Of a stretch of DNA of 64,000 nucleotides, positions 60,134 through 64,000 are shown piece by piece. A program made the translations under genes and the position numbers. The notes beneath the pieces were generated by a model. It saw nothing but the letters and a program-made list of their open reading frames with translations, was not told the origin of the DNA and did no database searches. How positions within the stretch are numbered: position 1 is the stretch's first letter; every line of letters starts with the position of its first letter. The DNA is from an uncultured Treponema sp. (lineage in GTDB: Bacteria > Spirochaetota > Spirochaetia > Treponematales > Treponemataceae): assembly GCA_910584475.1 (NCBI GenBank), contig CAJUBD010000011.1:1-64000 (forward strand), in the 5' to 3' direction.

Positions 60134-61153
60134 GTATGCTTTCATGTCAGGAATCCCCGGCAATGAAAAATTCGCGGCGCTTTTGTTGAACATTTCCAAA
60201 ATCGCGTCGGCATCGTTGTTTTTCACGGCAAGCACGAATCCTATTCCCATGTTGAATGTGTTGTAGACTTTCGAGACATCCGCGCCGCGTCGAATCAGTT
60301 CGCCGAAAATTGGCGGAATGTCCCAGCCGTCGCGCTTTATAATCGATACAAGCTGCTTTCCGCCTGATGCCGCTTTGGGGAACATTCGCGGAATGTTTTC
60401 GTAAAATCCGCCGCCAGTGATGTGCACCATTCCGTGAACGCTTTCGCGGAATTTTTTCAGCGCTTGCATGACGGGCTTCACATAAATGCGCGTAGGAGTG
60501 AGAAGCACTTCGCCGATTGTCTGGCCGGTTTCATTTCCGTTCAAAACAAATGGCTCGTCAAAATTCTGCACGAGTTTTCTGACGAGCGAAAATCCGTTCG
60601 AGTGAACGCCGGTGGAAGAAAGTCCAATCAAAACATCGCCATCGCGGATTTTTTTTCCCGTGATCATTTCGGATTTTTCGCCGATGCCCACGCCGAATCC
60701 GGCAAGGTCGTATTTTCCTTCGTCGTAGAATCCCGGCATTTCGGCGGTTTCCCCTCCCAAAAGGGCGCAACCCGCTTGGAGACAGCCTTCGCTCACTCCG
60801 CGCACAAGGTCGGCCGCCACGTCCGCCTCAAGTTTTCCGCACGCGATGTAGTCCAAGAAAAAAAGCGTCTGCACGCCCGAGCACAAGATGTCGTTTACGC
60901 TCATCGCCACGCAGTCGATTCCGACCGTATCATATTTTTTCATCTTGAACGCGATGTCAAGTTTTGTGCCCACACCGTCAGTGCCCGAAACCATCACAGG
61001 ATTTTTTATTCCCTTCGGAACGGCGAACATTCCGTTGAACGCTCCCAAGTCCGAAAGCACGCCCGCGATGTGGGTGCGTTTCGCGCTTTCCTTGTATTTG
61101 TCCACGGCACGGTAGCCTTCTTCTACGTCAACGCCCGATTGCTTGTAGTCCAT
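60062..61153 (-). CDS. purM: Phosphoribosylformylglycinamidine cyclo-ligase (AIR synthetase)
   Basis: 363 residues from the ATG preceded by GGAGCGAAC; codons further upstream lie in repeat sequence. It closes the imidazole ring to give AIR using ATP. Conserved parts: SGTDGVGTKLDIAFKMKKYD, GIDCVAMSVNDIL, GCALLGGETAEMPGFYDEGK, LIGLSSTGVHSNGFSL and HITGGGFYENIPRM. The C-terminus (GRVSYSKGEVAEQKDAVLFED region) is carried by the 79-bp repeat. It follows purF at a distance of 149 bp that contains REP-like palindromes. Confidence 0.94.
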   Translation of the reverse strand: MDYKQSGVDVEEGYRAVDKYKESAKRTHIAGVLSDLGAFNGMFAVPKGIKNPVMVSGTDGVGTKLDIAFKMKKYDTVGIDCVAMSVNDILCSGVQTLFFLDYIACGKLEADVAADLVRGVSEGCLQAGCALLGGETAEMPGFYDEGKYDLAGFGVGIGEKSEMITGKKIRDGDVLIGLSSTGVHSNGFSLVRKLVQNFDEPFVLNGNETGQTIGEVLLTPTRIYVKPVMQALKKFRESVHGMVHITGGGFYENIPRMFPKAASGGKQLVSIIKRDGWDIPPIFGELIRRGADVSKVYNTFNMGIGFVLAVKNNDADAILEMFNKSAANFSLPGIPDMKAYKIGRVSYSKGEVAEQKDAVLFED

Positions 61154-61186
61154 AGTTCGCTCCTTATGAAATTTTTTTTGAAATCG

Positions 61187-61294
61187 CGAGTTTTCGCAAG
61201 AAAACTCGTGGTTGCGAAGCAACCTGTCATTCTCGTGCTTGGCACGGGAATCTTGTTCTGCGACAGATTGTCGGGGCAAAGCCCGACAATGACA
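61187..61294. repeat. Cluster of palindromes between purF and purM, including a REP-like unit
   Basis: CGAGTTTTC/GAAAACTCG (61187-61208), GGTTGC/GCAACC (61210-61224), then a unit bounded by TGTCATT (61225-61231) and AATGACA (61288-61294) with inner arms ATTGTCGGGG/GCCCGACAAT. The outer arms match the repeat at 39067-39136. The first hairpin resembles H2 of the four-hairpin elements. It lies within the purine operon and may affect mRNA stability between purF and purM. Confidence 0.75.
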
Positions 61295-61302
61295 CTGTAA
61301 AT

Positions 61303-62874
61303 TCATTTTTCCAATTTTTTTCCGTTGAGTTCGCCTGGCACTGACATAGGGTATTCGCCGGTGAAACAGCCTTTGCAAAAACCGAAATTTTCCGGGCTAC
61401 ATGAGCGCAACGCTTCTAGCATTCCTTCCACCGAAATGAACGCGAGCGAGTCCGCGCCGATTTCCTGACGAATGTGTTCCACGTCATGGCTCGATGAAAT
61501 CAATTCGGCACGGCTCGGCGTGTCGATCCCGAAGTAGCACGGAAATTTTACAGGCGGACTTGAAACCCTGAAGTGCACTTCCTTTGCGCCCGCGCGGCGC
61601 AAAATCTGAATGAGCCGGCGGCTCGTAGTCCCGCGCACAATCGAATCGTCGATGACGATGACTCGTTTTCCGTCGAGGTCGCTTTTGATTGCGTTGAGTT
61701 TGAGGAAGACTAAATTTTCCCGTTCTCCTTGAGTGGGAGCGATGAACGTGCGCCCGATGTATTTGTTTTTTACGATTGCATTGGAATAAGGAACGCCACT
61801 CGCACGCGAATATCCCAAAGCCGCGCCCAAGCCGCTGTCGGGAACGCCCACAACTATGTCAGCGGGAACGGGGCATTCCCTTGCCAAAGTCTCGCCCATG
61901 CGAAGCCGCGCTTCTTGAACTGCAATTTCATCGATTACAGAATCTGGGCGCGCAAAATAAACGTATTCGAAAATACATGAGCGTTTGGAAGTCTTTTCGC
62001 CAAATTCGAACGAAAGCACTCCGTCGTCGTTTATGATGACGATTTCGCCGGGGTGGATGTCGCGGACGAAAGTTCCGTTCACCGCGTCTATGGCACACGA
62101 TTCGCTTGAAAGAATCCAGCCGTTTTCAAGTTTGCCGAGGCAAAGCGGACGGATTCCGTTCGGATCGCGCGCGCCGACCAAAGCCTTTTCTGTGAGCATG
62201 CAAAGCGCGAACGAGCCTTTTATCATTTGAATCGTGTCGGTGAGCGCGCGGTCAAGCCCTTTCTTGTAACTCCGCGCGATGAGTTTCACGATGACTTCTG
62301 TGTCGCTTGTAGAATTGAAAGTGCAACCGGATTCCTCGAGCATTTCGCGCAGCTGCTCGTAGTTGACAAGCTGTCCGTTGTGCGCCACCGCCACCGTTCC
62401 CAATTTCATTTGGCCGACCATCGGCTGCGCGTTTTCCATTCCCTCGCCGCCGGCGGTGGGATAGCGCACGTGCCCGATTGTCGCGAATCCTTTTAGGTCG
62501 TTGATGTCGTTTCCTTTGAAAACATCGCCCAAAAGTCCCGCGCCTTTTTTCAATTTAATCTGCTCGCCGTCGTAGACCGCGATTCCCGCGCTTTCCTGTC
62601 CGCGATGCTGAAGCGAATTCAAGCCGTAATAGGTGAGGGCGGCGGCTTTCGAACTTTCCAAAATTTGTTCGCCGGAATTTTTCGTAAGGTAGATTCCGAA
62701 TACGCCGCATGCGTCGTGAAGTTTGCTATGCTGGTCCACTTCGTGGACACTACATATCGAGTTTCCTTCGCAAACGTCGCGATTAAAAAACGCTTCGTCG
62801 GCACGACATTCCGAGTTTGGTTTACAAGTATGATTCAGCTCTTTTCTTGCAGACATAATTTTACTTTCGCTCAT
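61303..62874 (-). CDS. purF: Amidophosphoribosyltransferase with long Cys-rich propeptide-like N-terminus
   Basis: 523 residues. It commits PRPP and glutamine to purine synthesis. The Ntn-type glutaminase nucleophile is Cys in KLHDACGVFGIY near residue 56. The PRPP loop VIVIDDSIVRGTTSRRLIQI is intact, and C-terminal Cys (CYFGID, CSPENFGFCKGC) fit the B. subtilis-type iron-sulfur enzyme, which is processed to expose the catalytic Cys. The N-terminal extension of about 54 residues is much longer than a normal propeptide, has several Cys, and is partly encoded by a palindrome (GTCCAC/GTGGAC at 62734-62748). It overlaps purE by 4 bp. Confidence 0.92.
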   Translation of the reverse strand: MSESKIMSARKELNHTCKPNSECRADEAFFNRDVCEGNSICSVHEVDQHSKLHDACGVFGIYLTKNSGEQILESSKAAALTYYGLNSLQHRGQESAGIAVYDGEQIKLKKGAGLLGDVFKGNDINDLKGFATIGHVRYPTAGGEGMENAQPMVGQMKLGTVAVAHNGQLVNYEQLREMLEESGCTFNSTSDTEVIVKLIARSYKKGLDRALTDTIQMIKGSFALCMLTEKALVGARDPNGIRPLCLGKLENGWILSSESCAIDAVNGTFVRDIHPGEIVIINDDGVLSFEFGEKTSKRSCIFEYVYFARPDSVIDEIAVQEARLRMGETLARECPVPADIVVGVPDSGLGAALGYSRASGVPYSNAIVKNKYIGRTFIAPTQGERENLVFLKLNAIKSDLDGKRVIVIDDSIVRGTTSRRLIQILRRAGAKEVHFRVSSPPVKFPCYFGIDTPSRAELISSSHDVEHIRQEIGADSLAFISVEGMLEALRSCSPENFGFCKGCFTGEYPMSVPGELNGKKLEK

Positions 62875-63368
62875 AGTTCCACGCCTTTTTCGTTCAGCTC
62901 TTCCGCGTCACGCGAAAGCCTTTTTCTGAACTCGCACAATTTTTCCTTGAGTTCAGGATACTTTATTGAGAGAATTTGCACGGCAAGATAGCCTGCGTTT
63001 TTCGCGTTGCCGATTCCGACCGTAGCCACAGGAATTTGCGGAGGCATTTGCACGATTGAAAGAAGCGAGTCAAGCCCGCCAAGTCCGTTCGACTTTTCGC
63101 TCACGCATTCAAGCGGCACTCCGATTACGGGAATTGTTGTCATTCCGGCGATTACGCCAGGCAACGCCGCCGCAAGTCCCGCGCCCGCGATGACGACTTC
63201 AAAGCCTTCGCTTTCGATTTTGCGGACAGTTTCGCGCAAAAGCTCGCCTGAGCGATGCGCCGAAATTATGAACGCCTTGCATTCTACGCCGAATTCGCGC
63301 AAAACGTCGGCCGCCTTTTTCATCACGGCAGAATCAGATTTCGAGCCAAAAAAAATCGCAACTTTCAA
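62871..63368 (-). CDS. purE: 5-(carboxyamino)imidazole ribonucleotide mutase / AIR carboxylase PurE
   Basis: 165 residues from a TTG start that has GGAGG six nt upstream; the ATG 13 codons earlier has no such site. The fold is recognised by VAIFFGSKSDSAVMKKAADV, FIISAHRSGELLRE, AGAGLAAALPGVIAG and VPLECVSEKSNGLGGLDSLL. The usual SAHRTP is SAHRSG here. Known PurE of Treponema denticola is a class II enzyme that carboxylates AIR directly with CO2; the absence of purK from this operon agrees with that type but does not prove it. First gene of the operon. Confidence 0.9.
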   Translation of the reverse strand: MKVAIFFGSKSDSAVMKKAADVLREFGVECKAFIISAHRSGELLRETVRKIESEGFEVVIAGAGLAAALPGVIAGMTTIPVIGVPLECVSEKSNGLGGLDSLLSIVQMPPQIPVATVGIGNAKNAGYLAVQILSIKYPELKEKLCEFRKRLSRDAEELNEKGVEL

Positions 63369-63395
63369 ATTTTCCTCCAGCAAATCAATGTAAAA

Positions 63396-63424
63396 ATGAT
63401 AGCACATCGCGAAAGAAAAATCAA
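63396..63424 (-). promoter_or_regulatory. Promoter of the purE-F-M-N operon
   Basis: On the minus strand TTGATT (63424-63419), 17-bp spacer, TATCAT (63401-63396). The leader is only about 20 nt and holds the GGAGG site; there is no room for a purine riboswitch. Confidence 0.6.
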
Positions 63425-63536
63425 TATGAAAGGATTAAGGCTGGCAAAATTTTTCAGCAAAACTCTATGACAGGGAAATCTTGCTCGTAAAGGCAAAAAA
63501 TTCTTATTGAAAATCATCGATGCGAATTGACAGTCA

Positions 63537-63586
63537 TTTTTTAACATTTTTTAACATTTGACTATTCTCGCTTTTTTTTGTATATT
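63537..63586 (+). promoter_or_regulatory. lon promoter with 11-bp direct repeats, leaderless arrangement
   Basis: TTGACT (63558-63563), 17-bp spacer, TATATT (63581-63586); ATG 63595 follows after 8 nt. Immediately upstream and touching the -35, ATTTTTTAACA occurs twice in tandem with an 11-bp period (about 63537-63558), a candidate regulator site. Confidence 0.55.
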
Positions 63587-63594
63587 AAAGTAAT

Positions 63595-64000
63595 ATGGCA
63601 AAAAAGAAAAAAAATGTGAATAATGTCGCAGCCGAGAATTCGTCCGGCGCGGTGCTGCCGGTGGAGCAGGCTCTTCCGCCCACGCTCAATATACTTCCCA
63701 TTCAGGGACGGCCGATTTTTCCTGGCATCTTCACGCCGCTTCAGATTACTAACGATGCCGACCAAAAGACGGTGGATCAGGCGATGAAAGAGGGCGGCTT
63801 TCTTGGAATTTCTCTTGTAAAGAATGACGATGAAAAAAGCGATGCGAAAAATATTTTCGCCATCGGGTGCGCGGCGAGAATCATAAGGAAAATCAATTTG
63901 CCTGACGGCGGAATCAACGTTTTCATTTCCACGGTCAAGCGTTTCAAAATCCGCTCCGTGCTTCACGCTGAAAATCCCGTTGCCGCCACGGTAAATTACC
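63595..64000 (+). CDS. lon: ATP-dependent protease Lon, N-terminal part (runs off the window)
   Basis: The first 135 residues are inside the window. After a short Lys/Asn-rich start (MAKKKKNVNNVAAENSSGAV) comes the Lon substrate-binding domain: LNILPIQGRPIFPGIFTPLQ, TVDQAMKEGGFLGISLVKND, and IFAIGCAARIIRKINLPDGG with VFISTVKRFKI. The AAA+ and Ser-Lys protease domains would lie to the right. Lon degrades misfolded and regulatory proteins in the cytoplasm. Promoter and start codon are so close that the mRNA would have a leader of 0-2 nt. Confidence 0.9.
   Translation, partial: MAKKKKNVNNVAAENSSGAVLPVEQALPPTLNILPIQGRPIFPGIFTPLQITNDADQKTVDQAMKEGGFLGISLVKNDDEKSDAKNIFAIGCAARIIRKINLPDGGINVFISTVKRFKIRSVLHAENPVAATVNY

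Noticed and set aside
63369..63395. Purine riboswitch before purE
   Set aside because: The leader from the predicted start is only about 20 nt, too short for the aptamer.
63562..63966. Open frame on the minus strand opposite lon
   Set aside because: The plus strand encodes an evident Lon N-terminal domain; the minus frame has no family features.
1..64000. CRISPR arrays
   Set aside because: No run of regularly spaced identical repeats was seen; the repeats found are dispersed palindromes or short tandem heptamers.

Overview
The window looks like chromosome from a host-associated spirochaete, most likely Treponema in the broad sense. The signs are a fliF-fliG-fliH-fliI-fliJ basal-body operon in treponemal order, the paired envelope families TIGR03546/TIGR03545, several lipoproteins and outer-membrane proteins, and a moderately GC housekeeping background cut by clearly AT-richer islands. 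Genus and species are inference; there is no rRNA gene here.

Layout. (1) 1-5141: an AT-rich accessory island with a decayed two-gene operon (an all-helical protein and an HD-domain protein) followed by an intact AAA15-type ATPase plus HEPN-protein pair that resembles an abortive-infection system. (2) 5327-17529: the TIGR03546/TIGR03545 pair, then a TolC/MacA/MacB-type export operon. That operon is interrupted twice, by an acetyltransferase with toxin-antitoxin remnants and by a methylase-endonuclease restriction system. (3) 17532-20532: hslO and a family-3 glycosidase. (4) 20654-26182: a type III restriction system (res, mod) with a divergent HTH regulator, bordered by a stray copy of the gatB 3' end. 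(5) 26473-35431: ilvD, an SGNH hydrolase, a secreted WD40/beta-barrel gene split at a C9 tract, two lipoproteins, and ilvB. (6) 35646-48362: a ligand-sensing diguanylate cyclase, argH, a polar amino-acid ABC transporter, tRNA-Val(GAC), yajC-secD-secF-ispH and pbpC. (7) 48518-55241: the flagellar operon, with an extra small FliG-N-like gene between fliF and fliG. (8) 55448-63368, minus strand: gatB, a DUF4160/DUF2442 pair, galK, and the purine operon purE-purF-purM-[brnT-brnA]-purN. (9) The 5' end of lon runs off the right edge.

The most interesting structure lies between and inside the genes. First, five copies of a roughly 130-165 bp element contain four successive hairpins. The stem sequences differ from copy to copy but pairing is kept. 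Four copies sit just upstream of genes; the fifth is inserted in inverse orientation, in frame, inside pbpC. Second, a BrnT/BrnA-like module has entered exactly at the purM 3' end and left a 79-bp duplication, so that the antitoxin now ends in the PurM C-terminus. Third, several genes (lon, galK, argH, hslO, the type II methylase and probably others) have sigma70-type promoters whose -10 box ends only 6-8 nt before the start codon, which predicts leaderless mRNAs. Fourth, the C9 tract suggests an on/off switch of a surface protein.
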